Of a stretch of DNA of 64,000 bases, positions 35,841-44,596 are shown piece by piece. The notes beneath the pieces are model-generated. The model was not told the origin of the DNA and did no database searches. It saw only the letters and a list, made by a program, of their open reading frames with translations. This DNA comes from Blastococcus sp. TF02-09. GTDB lineage: Bacteria > Actinomycetota > Actinomycetes > Mycobacteriales > Geodermatophilaceae. The stretch lies in contig NZ_QOHH01000002.1 of the NCBI RefSeq assembly GCF_003319105.1, forward strand, positions 310,001 to 374,000, given 5' to 3'. The stretch's first letter is position 1. Each line of letters begins with the position of its first letter. Position numbers and translations under genes: made by a program.

Positions 35841-36270
35841 GCCGGCCCTCCCACTTCGTCGACAGCACCACGGTGGTGCGGGTGCGTGCCACGCCCCTGA
35901 TCCGGTTCAACGCGTTGACCGTGCCCTCGAGTGCCGGGATGTCCGCCACACGCACCTTGAGCACGTAGCCCTCGCTGCCGGCCACCCGCCAGCAGTCCTC
36001 GATGCCGGGCACCTCGCGCATCGCGGCCTCGAGGCCGGTGTCGTCGACGGAGTCGCTCTCGATCACCCCGATGAGGGCGGTGACGTCCAGGCCCACCGAG
36101 GAGGGCTCGATGACGGCGCGGTAGCCGGTGATGACGCCCGCCGCCTCCAGCTTGCCGACGCGCTCGTGCACCGCGGGCGAGGAGAGGCCGACCTGCCGGG
36201 CGAGCTCGGCGTAGCTGGCCCGGCCGTTGGCCCGCAACAGCTCGATCAGGTGCCGGTCAACGGCGTCGAT
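35833..36270 (-). CDS. Lrp/AsnC-family regulator, probable ATC start
   Basis: The coding frame gives a complete Lrp fold: IDAVDRHLIELLRANGRASY and AELARQVGLSSPAVHERVGK as helix-turn-helix, then an effector-binding RAM domain ending GVARTRTTVVLSTKWEGRHG. No ATG, GTG or TTG precedes the first helix in frame; the first is a TTG at 36237, which would delete that helix. A GGAGAG stands 6 nt before an ATC at 36268-36270, so ATC initiation is the best fit, giving 145 residues. A GATACT -10-like hexamer lies about 65 nt upstream. The ligand may be an amino acid. It overlaps the DUF4229 gene start. Confidence 0.7.
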   Translation of the reverse strand: MDAVDRHLIELLRANGRASYAELARQVGLSSPAVHERVGKLEAAGVITGYRAVIEPSSVGLDVTALIGVIESDSVDDTGLEAAMREVPGIEDCWRVAGSEGYVLKVRVADIPALEGTVNALNRIRGVARTRTTVVLSTKWEGRHG

Positions 36271-36380
36271 GGCGTGCTCTCCGTCCTCGTGGCGGCCGGT
36301 TCCCCGGTTCGCCCGCGCAACTCGTCCGGCACCGAGTATCGCCGCGGTCGTACGCTGGGTCGGGACGAGGGGGTGTGACC

Positions 36381-36602
36381 ATGATCTTCCTGGTGGTGCT
36401 CGTGGCGGCGATCGTCGTGATCGCGCTGGTCATGCGGGCCGCAGCCAATCCGGGCGGCCCCGGTGGAGGGCTGCGTGGCCCCCGTCCGCCCCGGCGTCCC
36501 CGGCCGCAGCGGCCCACCCGGCCGCTGGCGCCCGACGACGACCCGGAGTTCCTCCGCGAGCTCGAGCGGCGCGCCCGCAGGGACGACGGCACGCCCGCCT
36601 GA
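36381..36602 (+). CDS. Small single-pass membrane protein (73 aa)
   Basis: MIFLVVLVAAIVVIALVMRA forms one N-terminal helix, followed by a Pro/Arg-rich linker and an acidic-to-basic tail (PDDDPEFLRELERRARRDDG after LA). GAGGGG is 7 nt before the ATG at 36381; a GTG at 36375 is an alternative. It diverges from the Lrp gene. No family recognised; such short proteins are common beside cytochrome c maturation genes in actinobacteria. Confidence 0.6.
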   Translation: MIFLVVLVAAIVVIALVMRAAANPGGPGGGLRGPRPPRRPRPQRPTRPLAPDDDPEFLRELERRARRDDGTPA

Positions 36603-36617
36603 TCTCCGCTCCGGCCC

Positions 36618-36636
36618 CGCCCGGCAGGACCGGGCG
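36618..36636. terminator. Hairpin between convergent small genes
   Basis: CGCCCGG (36618-36624), loop CAGGA and CCGGGCG (36630-36636) form a perfect 7-bp stem between two convergent stops. It lacks a T-run. Probable bidirectional terminator. Confidence 0.5.
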
Positions 36637-36939
36637 CTACGCGGCGGGGCGTGCCCCGAACAGCCGCCGCCAGCCCCGCCGGGCGGGCACGGGGGTGGTC
36701 CGCCCCGCAGGTGCGAGCACCGGATCGGCCGCGGGCTCCTGCGGGTGCGCCTCGGGCGCCGCGTCGAGGTCGCCCGGCCAGCCGACGGCTCCGCCGCCCT
36801 TACGCTCGGGCAGGGGCCAGCCCGTGCTGCCTCCGGAGTGCTCGCCGTGCGCGCCGGCGGCCGCACCGGAGCGCCGGGAGAGCGCTGCGGCGACCAGCGG
36901 GTGCACCGTCTCGTCGTCGGCCGCGGTGTGCTTACCCAC
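36637..36939 (-). CDS. Small hydrophilic protein of unknown function (100 aa)
   Basis: The protein begins GKHTAADDETVHPLVAAALS and is rich in Gly, Pro and His, with a Trp-containing segment (GWPLPERKGGGAVGWPGDLD). No membrane helix or known domain is visible. The GTG start at 36939 follows AGGTCACC. It is about 125 bp downstream of ccsB on the same strand. I recall similar small proteins beside ccs genes in related genera, but I cannot verify this. Confidence 0.5.
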   Translation of the reverse strand: MGKHTAADDETVHPLVAAALSRRSGAAAGAHGEHSGGSTGWPLPERKGGGAVGWPGDLDAAPEAHPQEPAADPVLAPAGRTTPVPARRGWRRLFGARPAA

Positions 36940-37065
36940 GGTGACCTGCTGAGGACCTCGCTCGGGGCGCCGTCATGGCTGCATGGAAGCACGTCACCGG
37001 CGCATCCGTCACCGACACGCCGCCCCGGCCGGGCCGGGCCTCACTCTCCGTGAGCGGACGCGGCG

Positions 37066-38037
37066 CTACTTCCCGCCGTAGCTGTGCAGGCCGCTGGACA
37101 CCAGGTTGACGAAGGTCAGGTTGAAGACCATGACGACCAGGCCCACGACGTTGACCCATGCCGCGGGGCGGCCGCGCCAGCCGGCCGTCGTCCGCGCGTG
37201 CAGGTAGCCGGCGTAGATCACCCAGGCGATGAACGACCAGGTCTCCTTCGGGTCCCAGCCCCAGAACCGGCCCCAGGCGCTCTCCGCCCAGATCGCGCCG
37301 GCGATCACCGCGAAGGTCCAGATCGGGAAGCCGAAGACGGCGGTGCGGTGCGCCAGCCGGTCGAGCACGGCCGACGACGGCAGCCGCGACACGAAGCCGG
37401 TGCCCCGCTCCTCGGCCGGCTTCGCCTCGTCCTTGCTGCGCACCAGGTACAGGACACTGGCGATGCCGCTGACCAGGAAGATGCCGAACCCGAGGATGGC
37501 GGCGGTGACGTGGATGCCGAGCCAGGCCGACCGCAGCGCGGCGACCAGGGGCGCGCCCTCGACGTAGAGGAACAGCCCGATGGCGACCATGCCCAGGACC
37601 ACGGGGGCGAGCACGAAGACGCCGATGTGCCGCAACGCCGGGGAGCGCACGGCGAGCACGACGTAGGCGACGACCGAGACGAGCACGACCGCGGTCGCGA
37701 ACTCGTACATGTTGCCCCAGGGGAGCCGATGCAGGGCCAGTGCGCGGCAGACCAGGACGGCGGCGTGCGCCAGGGCGGCGAGCACGGTGACGCCGATGGC
37801 CAGGGCGCCCCAGCGCTGCGCCCGGCGCTGCGCCGCCCGGTCGGCAACCTCCGCGGCGTCGTCCCCGGTGTCGACGGCGACCGAGCCGCCTCCGGCCGCG
37901 ACCAGCTCGCGGGCCCGCTGCGGGCGCCGCCCGAAGGCGAGCTCCGCGCAGAAGGCGACCAGCGCGACCGAGTACAGCGCGACGGCGATCGAGAAGAAGG
38001 TGTCCGACAGGTCGAGGAGCGACTGGTCAGGAGTCAC
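37066..38037 (-). CDS. ccsB: Cytochrome c biogenesis protein CcsB (heme handling, System II)
   Basis: The 323-residue polytopic protein holds the tryptophan-rich heme-handling signature WGRFWGWDPKETWSFIAWVI and conserved His residues (HRLPWGNMYEF and GIHVTAAILGFGIF). With ResB it exports heme and ligates it to apocytochromes c outside the membrane. The GTG start at 38037 lies 11 bp inside the end of resB, so the genes are coupled. Confidence 0.93.
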   Translation of the reverse strand: MTPDQSLLDLSDTFFSIAVALYSVALVAFCAELAFGRRPQRARELVAAGGGSVAVDTGDDAAEVADRAAQRRAQRWGALAIGVTVLAALAHAAVLVCRALALHRLPWGNMYEFATAVVLVSVVAYVVLAVRSPALRHIGVFVLAPVVLGMVAIGLFLYVEGAPLVAALRSAWLGIHVTAAILGFGIFLVSGIASVLYLVRSKDEAKPAEERGTGFVSRLPSSAVLDRLAHRTAVFGFPIWTFAVIAGAIWAESAWGRFWGWDPKETWSFIAWVIYAGYLHARTTAGWRGRPAAWVNVVGLVVMVFNLTFVNLVSSGLHSYGGK

Positions 38038-39649
38038 GGGGCGGGACCTCCGAGTGCGGTGCGGTGCGGGCGGCGAGCGCGGCCCTCAGGTCGTCGGTGA
38101 GGGCGGCGAAGCGGGGGGCGCTCTCGCCGCTGCCCCGCGTCAGCGAGGCCAGCGTCAGCACGGTACCGCCGCCGTCGGCAGCGGGCGCGGCCCGGGCGAA
38201 GACCCGCTCCCGGCGCAGCAGGAGCAGCGCGAGCAGCCCGGTGAGCAGCGAGATCGCCGACACCAGCACCCACACCTGGCCCGGGTCGTGCGAGTACTGC
38301 ATGGCGGCGAACTCCTCGAAGCCGCCGAAGGTGATGACCGTGCCGTCCTCGAGGGTCAACGACTCCCCGACCGACAGGTTCGCCGACCCCGCCTCGACCA
38401 GCCGGCCGCGCTCGATCTGGCTGGCGTCCAGCGAGTAGACCGACTGCGGGATGCCCGAGTCCAGCCCGAGGTAGCCCTGGTAGGCGACGATCGCGACCGT
38501 CGGGTTCAGCGGCTGGGGGTTGATCGAGGTGAGGACGCCGCCCTGCACCAGCCCGGTGGGGGCGAAGAACCCCTCGAGCGCCAGCTGGGTGTCACCGCCG
38601 ACGTCGGGGAGCTTGAGCGCGCCCTCGCTGGCCATCGTCTGCAGGTCCGAGGGCAGGAAGGGCACCGAGATGTCCTCGAACGTCTGCCCGTCGGGCAGGG
38701 TCACGCTGAACATCGGGCTGAAGCCGTGGCCGGTGACGTAGAGCCGGTCGCCGTCGGAGCGCAGCGGGTCGTTGACCCCGATCGTCGCCCGCCGGCCCTC
38801 CTCGCCGGGCCCGCCGTGGCGGATGTCGGCGGTGAAGGACGACGCCGTGAGGTCGGGCTCGTACTCGGCCCGGAAGTCCTCCAGCGTCACGCAGGTCGGC
38901 GACAGGTCACCGGAGTCGACCAGCGGCCCGGAGGAGTAGGTGTCGTACTGCTGGAAGGAGTTGCAGAAGCCATCGCCCTCCGTGACCAGGATGCTGCCCT
39001 CGTAGCCCCACAGCTTGCCGCCGGCCAGGCCCAGCAGGAGCGCGATCAGGGACAGGTGGAACAGCAGGTTGCCGGTCTCCTTGAGGTAGCCCTTCTCGGC
39101 GGAGAGGTCTGTGCCGCTGGACTCGGCGGAGTGGGCAGAGCCCCGGCGGACCACGCGGTAGCGCCGGACCCGCAGCTCCTCCTCCACGACGTCCAGCGCA
39201 GCCGCCGGAGCCAGCGGCGTCGACACCTGGCCGGAGTCGGGCAGCCGGAGCAGGTTGCGCGGGGCCGGCGGCGGTGCGGCGCGCAGCGCACGGGCGTGCT
39301 CGACCGCGCGCGGCACCACGCAGCCGATGAGCGAGATGAACAGCAGCAGGTAGACCGCGGCGAACCAGGGCGAGCTGAAGACGTCGAACAGGTACAGCCG
39401 GTCCAGCACCGGTGCGAGGTCCGGGTGGTCGGCGAAGTACTGGCGGACGTTGGTCTGCGACAGCGAGCGCTGGGGCAGCAGCGAGCCCGGGACGGCGGCC
39501 AGCGCCAGCAGGAAGAGCAGCACGATCGCCGTGCGCATCGCGGTGAGCCGGCGCCACCAGGCCAGCAGCCGGGCGGTCACGCGGCGGCCGGCCGAGGGGC
39601 GCGCGGGCGGCGGCGGGGCCGGGGTGGGCGCGGGCGCGGTCGTGGTCAC
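38027..39649 (-). CDS. resB: Cytochrome c biogenesis protein ResB
   Basis: The 540-residue protein has an N-terminal pair of helices (MRTAIVLLFLLALAAVPGSL, then FAAVYLLLFISLIGCVVP), a third helix (LFHLSLIALLLGLAGGKLWG), a large extracytoplasmic domain of about 280 residues and a last helix (VWVLVSAISLLTGLLALLLL). This is the usual ResB/Ccs1 layout. It works with CcsB in heme delivery. The GTG at 39649 overlaps the ccdA stop; longer frames run into ccdA. Confidence 0.92.
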   Translation of the reverse strand: MTTTAPAPTPAPPPPARPSAGRRVTARLLAWWRRLTAMRTAIVLLFLLALAAVPGSLLPQRSLSQTNVRQYFADHPDLAPVLDRLYLFDVFSSPWFAAVYLLLFISLIGCVVPRAVEHARALRAAPPPAPRNLLRLPDSGQVSTPLAPAAALDVVEEELRVRRYRVVRRGSAHSAESSGTDLSAEKGYLKETGNLLFHLSLIALLLGLAGGKLWGYEGSILVTEGDGFCNSFQQYDTYSSGPLVDSGDLSPTCVTLEDFRAEYEPDLTASSFTADIRHGGPGEEGRRATIGVNDPLRSDGDRLYVTGHGFSPMFSVTLPDGQTFEDISVPFLPSDLQTMASEGALKLPDVGGDTQLALEGFFAPTGLVQGGVLTSINPQPLNPTVAIVAYQGYLGLDSGIPQSVYSLDASQIERGRLVEAGSANLSVGESLTLEDGTVITFGGFEEFAAMQYSHDPGQVWVLVSAISLLTGLLALLLLRRERVFARAAPAADGGGTVLTLASLTRGSGESAPRFAALTDDLRAALAARTAPHSEVPPRDS

Positions 39650-40461
39650 AGCGAGCTCTCCGCGAGGCCGTTGGCCGCCAGCCAGCCCTGCAGCCAGCGC
39701 ATCATGTCGGTCCACGCGCCGGTGAGCAGCAGCAGCCCGACGACGACGAGCACGGCGCCACCGAAGCGGGTCACCGCCTGCGCGTGCACCCGCAGGAAGG
39801 TCATGGCGCCGACGGCCCAGCGGGCCCCCAGCGCGACCAGGACGAACGGCACGCCGAGCCCGAGGCAGTAGGCCAGCCCGAGCAGCGCCCCACGCCCGGC
39901 GGTCGCCTCGGCGAAGGCGAGGTTCTGCACAGCGGCCAGCGTCGGACCGAGGCAGGGGGTCCAGCCCAGCCCGAAGACGACGCCCAGCAGCGGGGCGCCG
40001 GCCAGCCCGAGGGTGGGGCGCACGCTGAGCCGCTTGGTGCGCTGGAGGAGTGGCAGCCAGCCGAGGAAGCCCAGGCCGACCAGCACGGTGACCCCGCCCA
40101 TCACGCGGGTGATCTCCTCGTTGTGCACGAGGAGCAGCCGGCCCAGCCCGCCGAACGCGGTGGAGATGGCGACGAAGACGGCGGTGAAGCCGAGGACGAA
40201 CAGCGAGGCGCCGAGCACCATGCGGCCGCGGGGGGCGCGCTCGTCGGTGCGCACCGCCGTCGCCGTCCCGCCGGCGCCGGAGGGCGCGGCCGCCGTCGTC
40301 CGCGCTCCCGAGCCGACCAGGCCGGTGACGTAGGAGAGGTAGCCGGGGACCAGCGGCAGCACGCAGGGCGAGGCGAAGCTGATCAGCCCGACCAGCGCCG
40401 CGACCGCGGCGGCCACGAGCAGCGGGCCGTCGCTGACGAGGTCGGCGAAGGTCTCCCCCAC
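39646..40461 (-). CDS. ccdA: Cytochrome c biogenesis protein CcdA (thiol-disulfide exchange)
   Basis: The 271-residue membrane protein has six helices with the redox-active cysteines in LISFASPCVLPLVPGYLSYV and LGWTPCLGPTLAAV. It carries reducing equivalents from cytoplasmic thioredoxin across the membrane to the TlpA-type lipoprotein next door, keeping apocytochrome CxxCH cysteines reduced. An Ala/Thr-rich loop near residues 50-75 is variable. The GTG at 40461 follows the tlpA stop by 1 nt. Confidence 0.94.
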   Translation of the reverse strand: MGETFADLVSDGPLLVAAAVAALVGLISFASPCVLPLVPGYLSYVTGLVGSGARTTAAAPSGAGGTATAVRTDERAPRGRMVLGASLFVLGFTAVFVAISTAFGGLGRLLLVHNEEITRVMGGVTVLVGLGFLGWLPLLQRTKRLSVRPTLGLAGAPLLGVVFGLGWTPCLGPTLAAVQNLAFAEATAGRGALLGLAYCLGLGVPFVLVALGARWAVGAMTFLRVHAQAVTRFGGAVLVVVGLLLLTGAWTDMMRWLQGWLAANGLAESSL

Positions 40462-40462
40462 G

Positions 40463-41038
40463 TCAGTCCTCCTCCGCCGTCAGCATGCCCAGCACGTCGC
40501 GCAGGTCCTGCTCCTCGACCGCTCCGGTGTACACCGCGGCGACCCGGCTCTCCCGGTCCAGCACGATCGTGGACGGGATGGCGCTGGCGGGGTAGTCCCG
40601 GAACGCCAGGGCCACCTCGCCGCGGGGGTCGGACAGCGAGGGGAACTCGATGCCGAACCGCTCCTCGAAGGCGCGGGCGAGCTGCTCGGTGTCCTTGACG
40701 TTGATGCCGAGGAACTGCACGCCCTCGTCCCGGACGTCGGCGTACACCTCCTGGAACTCCGGCGACTCCACCCGGCAGGGCCCGCACCAGGAGCCCCAGA
40801 AGTTGACGACGGCGACGTCCCCGGCGAGCTCGGCCGAGGAGAACTGGTCGCCGTCCAGCAGCGTGCCCCCGAACTCGGGGGCGGTGGCGCGCTCGTCGAG
40901 GGGGATGACCTCGCCGCGCGGGGTGCCCTCGACGAACCGGAACTCGCCGCCGTTGTTGACGTCGACGGCGTCGTCGCCCGTGCTGCAGCCGGTCAGCGCG
41001 AGCGCGCCGGCGGACAGGAGGGCCAGGAGGCGCTTCAT
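40463..41038 (-). CDS. TlpA/ResA-type thioredoxin-fold lipoprotein
   Basis: The 191-residue protein has a lipobox (ALALTGCS, Cys18) and a redoxin domain with the active site WCGPC (84-88) in VVNFWGSWCGPCRVESPEF. The cis-Pro segment is YPASAIPSTIVLDRESRVAA. Placed upstream of ccdA, resB and ccsB, it is the extracytoplasmic reductant for cytochrome c cysteines. The ATG overlaps the preceding phosphatase stop. Confidence 0.93.
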   Translation of the reverse strand: MKRLLALLSAGALALTGCSTGDDAVDVNNGGEFRFVEGTPRGEVIPLDERATAPEFGGTLLDGDQFSSAELAGDVAVVNFWGSWCGPCRVESPEFQEVYADVRDEGVQFLGINVKDTEQLARAFEERFGIEFPSLSDPRGEVALAFRDYPASAIPSTIVLDRESRVAAVYTGAVEEQDLRDVLGMLTAEED

Positions 41039-41670
41039 GCGCCCGGCACCGCGTCGGAGGGGGTCGCGCCGGCGGGCTCGGCGTAGCTCAGGCCGACGAA
41101 GCGGTCGCCCTCGTAGGTCACCGAGGTGACGCTGGCCAGGGCGCACTCGCGGCGGCGGGGGTCGTGCAGGTAGCTGCGGCCCTCGAGGTGCAGCCGCACG
41201 GTCCAGATGGGCAGCTGGTGGCTGACCAGGACGGCCTCCTGGCCTCGCGCATTGTCGCGGGCGGTCTCGACCGCGGCGAGCATGCGGGCGGCGATCTCGA
41301 CGTACGGCTCGCCCCACGAGGGCTGGAAGGGGTTGCGCAGCTTCCACCAGTTCCGCGGCGCGCGGAACACCCCACCGGCCCCGCCGACCACCATGCCCTC
41401 GAACGCGTTGCCCGCCTCGATCAGCCGGTCGTCGATGGCGACGGGCAGGCCGGTCGCCTCGGCGAGGGGGCGGGCGGTCTGCTGCGCGCGCTCCAGCGGG
41501 CTGGACACCAGGTGGGTGACGTCCCGCCCGGCGAACCACTCCGCGGCGGCCACCGCCATCGCCTCGCCGGTGGTCGACAGCCGGAACCCGGGCAGCCGGC
41601 CGTAGAGGACCTTGCCCGGGTTGTGGACCTCGCCGTGCCGCAGCAGGTGGACCGTCGTCCGCTCGCTCAC
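41035..41670 (-). CDS. Histidine phosphatase family protein (phosphoglycerate mutase-like)
   Basis: The 211-residue protein has the catalytic RHG motif in VHLLRHGEVHNPGKVLYG, SSPLERAQQTARPLAEATG and the second His in AVLVSHQLPIWTVRLHLEG. This group removes phosphate from diverse small molecules; a glycolytic mutase is unlikely. A GAGGAG lies 6 nt before the GTG start. It leads the tlpA-ccdA-resB-ccsB transcript, separated from hemL by 73 bp. Confidence 0.88.
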   Translation of the reverse strand: MSERTTVHLLRHGEVHNPGKVLYGRLPGFRLSTTGEAMAVAAAEWFAGRDVTHLVSSPLERAQQTARPLAEATGLPVAIDDRLIEAGNAFEGMVVGGAGGVFRAPRNWWKLRNPFQPSWGEPYVEIAARMLAAVETARDNARGQEAVLVSHQLPIWTVRLHLEGRSYLHDPRRRECALASVTSVTYEGDRFVGLSYAEPAGATPSDAVPGA

Positions 41671-41743
41671 GATGTCTCCTCGCTAGCGCTCGTCGACACC
41701 GCGAGCGGCGCTGCTGTGCTCATGCGTGAGCTCGCAAGCTCGC

Positions 41744-43114
41744 TCACGACGACCGCTCGCTCAGGACGGGACCGGCACCCGCGCCGTCACCGGCCGCGGC
41801 GGCCGCGCGGGCCGCCGCCGGCAGGGCCTCGAGCACGCGGTCCAGCGCCTCGCCTGCGAGCTGGGCGTTGACGAACCAGGACTCGAACGCCGACGGCGGC
41901 AGGTACACCCCGCGGGCGAGCATGGCGTGGAAGAAGGCGGTGTAGCGGGCGACGTCCTGGGTGCGGGCGTCGTCGTAGTTCCGCACCCGGCGCTCGTCGG
42001 GCACGAAGAAGACCGAGAACATGTTGCCCGCCTGCTGCACGCGGTGCGGCACCCCGGCGGCGAACAGCGCGGCGCTCGCGGCACCGCGCAGGACCGCGGC
42101 GACCTCGTCGCAGTGCGCGTAGACGTCGTCGGTGCAGTGCCGCAGCGTGCTGAGGCCGGCGGCGACCGCCACCGGGTTCCCCGACAGCGTGCCCGCCTGG
42201 TAGACCGGGCCGACCGGGGCGAGGTGGTCCATCAGGTCGGCGCGGCCGCCGAACGCCGCGGCGGGCAGCCCGCCGCCCATGACCTTGCCGAAGGTGAACA
42301 GGTCGGCGTCGACGGGGTCCAGGCCGTACCAGCCGGAGCGCGACACCCGGAACCCGGTCATGACCTCGTCCAGGATCAGCAGCGAGCCGGCGGCGGCCGT
42401 GATGCGACGCAGCGCGGCGTTGAAGCCGGGGTCGGGCGGGACCACGCCCATATTGCCCGCCGCGGCCTCGCTGATGACGCAGGCGATCTGCGGGCCGCGC
42501 TCGGCGAAGACCGCCTCGACCGCGGCGACGTCGTTGTAGGGCAGGACCACGGTGTCCGCGGCCGCCCCGGTGGTGACGCCGGGGGTGTCGGGCAGCCCGA
42601 GGGTGGCGACGCCGGACCCGGCGGCGGCCAGCAGGGCGTCGACGTGCCCGTGGTAGTTGCCGGCGAACTTCACGACCAGCGGGCGCCCCGTGACGCCGCG
42701 CGCGAGCCGCACCGCCGAGAGCACCGCCTCGGTGCCGGAGTTGACCAGCCGGACCCGCTGCACGGGCGCGACCCGCTCGCGGATCTCCTCGGCGAGCTCG
42801 ATCTCGCGCTCCGTCGGCGCACCGAAGCTCAGCCCCCGGCGCGCCGCGGCGGTGACCGCCTCGACGACGGCGGGGTGCGCGTGCCCGAGGATCAGCGGGC
42901 CCCACGAGCTGACCAGGTCGACGTAGCGCCGTCCGTCGGCGTCGGTGAGCCACGGGCCCGAGCCCTCGACCATGAACCGCGGGGTACCGCCGACGGCCTG
43001 GAAGGCACGCACCGGGCTGTTGACCCCGCCCGGCGTGACGCCACGGCCGCGGGCGAAGAGCTCCGCGGAGACGGGCGCCTCGTAGGGGAAGGGTGAGCTG
43101 TCCGACGAGGTCAC
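41744..43114 (-). CDS. hemL: Glutamate-1-semialdehyde 2,1-aminomutase
   Basis: The 456-residue PLP enzyme contains [20 protein letters not shown], the PLP phosphate region [39 protein letters not shown], the Asp of [20 protein letters not shown] and the Schiff-base Lys in [19 protein letters not shown]. It forms 5-aminolevulinate from the HemA product. The GTG at 43114 overlaps the stop of the DUF3093-like gene, so it is coupled to the heme operon. Confidence 0.96.
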   Translation of the reverse strand: MTSSDSSPFPYEAPVSAELFARGRGVTPGGVNSPVRAFQAVGGTPRFMVEGSGPWLTDADGRRYVDLVSSWGPLILGHAHPAVVEAVTAAARRGLSFGAPTEREIELAEEIRERVAPVQRVRLVNSGTEAVLSAVRLARGVTGRPLVVKFAGNYHGHVDALLAAAGSGVATLGLPDTPGVTTGAAADTVVLPYNDVAAVEAVFAERGPQIACVISEAAAGNMGVVPPDPGFNAALRRITAAAGSLLILDEVMTGFRVSRSGWYGLDPVDADLFTFGKVMGGGLPAAAFGGRADLMDHLAPVGPVYQAGTLSGNPVAVAAGLSTLRHCTDDVYAHCDEVAAVLRGAASAALFAAGVPHRVQQAGNMFSVFFVPDERRVRNYDDARTQDVARYTAFFHAMLARGVYLPPSAFESWFVNAQLAGEALDRVLEALPAAARAAAAAGDGAGAGPVLSERSS

Positions 43115-43593
43115 GACCCCAGTGTCCCTTCTCTTCCTGGACGCCCGTCGGTGGCGTCGGACACCGCGGCGAGCAGGGCGGCGCGGAGGGCGACGGGGTC
43201 CCGGGTGGGCACGAGCACGGTGTGCCCGTCGGTCAGCCGCAGCGGCAGCCCGGTGCGACCGGGCGGCAAGTCCCACCCGCCGCCGAGGACCGGCGCCCCG
43301 GCGTCCACGCCGCCCTCGACGACCGCCAGGTGCGCGGCGTCGACGTCGCGAAGCGGGACGACCTCCAGGCCGACGGCCAGCCCGTCGGGGCTCACCCGCA
43401 CCGTCCAGAGCCGCCGCGCCGACACGCAGCCGATCGCCGTGGCGCCCAGGACGCCCACGATGGACACCGCCCACAGCCACAGCGGGACGTCCGGACCGGG
43501 CAGGACCAGGTCCAGGACGAGGAAGAGCCCGAGGGCCCCGGCGGCGATCCCGACCGGCCGCCAGGACCCGCCGGGCTCGACGTACTCGGCCAT
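43111..43593 (-). CDS. DUF3093-like membrane protein within the heme operon
   Basis: The 160-residue protein [20 protein letters not shown] has two hydrophobic helices near the N-terminus and a soluble C-terminal half ending [20 protein letters not shown]. This matches the general layout of DUF3093 proteins as I recall them. The ATG at 43593 starts 1 nt after the hemB stop, and hemL overlaps its end by GTGA, so it is an integral operon member. Function unknown; a heme-related role is suggested only by position. Confidence 0.65.
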   Translation of the reverse strand: MAEYVEPGGSWRPVGIAAGALGLFLVLDLVLPGPDVPLWLWAVSIVGVLGATAIGCVSARRLWTVRVSPDGLAVGLEVVPLRDVDAAHLAVVEGGVDAGAPVLGGGWDLPPGRTGLPLRLTDGHTVLVPTRDPVALRAALLAAVSDATDGRPGREGTLGS

Positions 43594-43594
43594 C

Positions 43595-44596
43595 TCAGCC
43601 GCGGTCGAGCCAGCGCGCGGCCTCGACCGCCCAGTAGGTGAGCACCTGCCCGGCACCCGCACGGCGGATGGCGGTCAGCGTCTCGAGGATCGCCCGCTCG
43701 CGGTCCACCCAGCCGTTGGCCGCGGCGGCCTCGAGCATCGCGTACTCGCCGCTGACCTGGTACGCGCTCACCGGCACCTGCACCGCGTCGGCGACCCGCC
43801 GCACGATGTCCAGGTAGGGCAGCGCGGGCTTGACCATGACGGCGTCGGCACCCTCGGCGAGGTCCTGCGCCACCTCGCGCAGCGCCTCGTCGGCGTTCGG
43901 CGGGTCCATCTGGTAGGTCGAGCGGTCGCCGAACTGCGGCGCACCCTCGGCCGCCTCGCGGAACGGCCCGTAGAAGCCCGAGGCGTACTTGGCGGCGTAG
44001 GCCAGGATCGGGACCTCGGTGAACGCGGCGCTGTCCAGGCCGGCGCGGATGGCCGCGACCTGCCCGTCCATCATCCCGCTGGGCGCGACGAGGTGGGCCC
44101 CCGCCTGCGCCTGGGCGATGGCCACGGCCGCGTACCGGTCCAGCGTCGGGTCGTTGTCGACGACGCCGGCGGGGGTGACCACGCCGCAGTGCCCGTGGTC
44201 GGTGTACTCGCACAGGCAGAGGTCGGCCATGAGCACCAGCGCGTCACCGAGGTCGCCGCGCAGCTGCTGCAGCGCCACGTTGACGATGCCGTCGGCGGCG
44301 TCGGCCTGCGAGCCGATCGCGTCCTTCTCGGCGGGGATGCCGAAGAGCATCAGCCCGCCGATGCCGGCCTCGGCCGCCTCGTGCGCGGCCTTGCGCAGCG
44401 AGTCCAGCGAGTGCTGGACGACGCCGGGCATCGAGCCGATCGGCACCGGCTCGGCGAGGTCCTGCTTGACGAAGACCGGCAGCACCAGGTCGGCCGGGGC
44501 CACCCGGGTCTGCGCGGTCAGCCGCCGCAACGCGGGCGTCGACCGGAGCCGCCGCCCGCGCGCGAAGCCGGGGTTCGCACCCCCGCCGCCACTCAC
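43595..44596 (-). CDS. hemB: Delta-aminolevulinic acid dehydratase (porphobilinogen synthase)
   Basis: The 333-residue enzyme has the cysteine cluster DLCLCEYTDHGHCGV used for zinc, the Schiff-base lysines in AYAAKYASGFYGPFREA and DAVMVKPALPYLDIVRRVAD, and APSGMMDGQVAAIR. It condenses two 5-aminolevulinate molecules. The GTG at 44596 overlaps the hemD stop. The three-cysteine motif indicates a Zn-dependent type rather than a Mg-only one. Confidence 0.96.
   Translation of the reverse strand: MSGGGGANPGFARGRRLRSTPALRRLTAQTRVAPADLVLPVFVKQDLAEPVPIGSMPGVVQHSLDSLRKAAHEAAEAGIGGLMLFGIPAEKDAIGSQADAADGIVNVALQQLRGDLGDALVLMADLCLCEYTDHGHCGVVTPAGVVDNDPTLDRYAAVAIAQAQAGAHLVAPSGMMDGQVAAIRAGLDSAAFTEVPILAYAAKYASGFYGPFREAAEGAPQFGDRSTYQMDPPNADEALREVAQDLAEGADAVMVKPALPYLDIVRRVADAVQVPVSAYQVSGEYAMLEAAAANGWVDRERAILETLTAIRRAGAGQVLTYWAVEAARWLDRG

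Noticed and set aside
41725-41748. CGTGAGC/GCTCACG inverted repeat as a terminator or attachment site
   Set aside because: It overlaps the last codons of hemL and has a 10-nt spacer. There is no integrase or direct-repeat partner; it is probably only a local hairpin.
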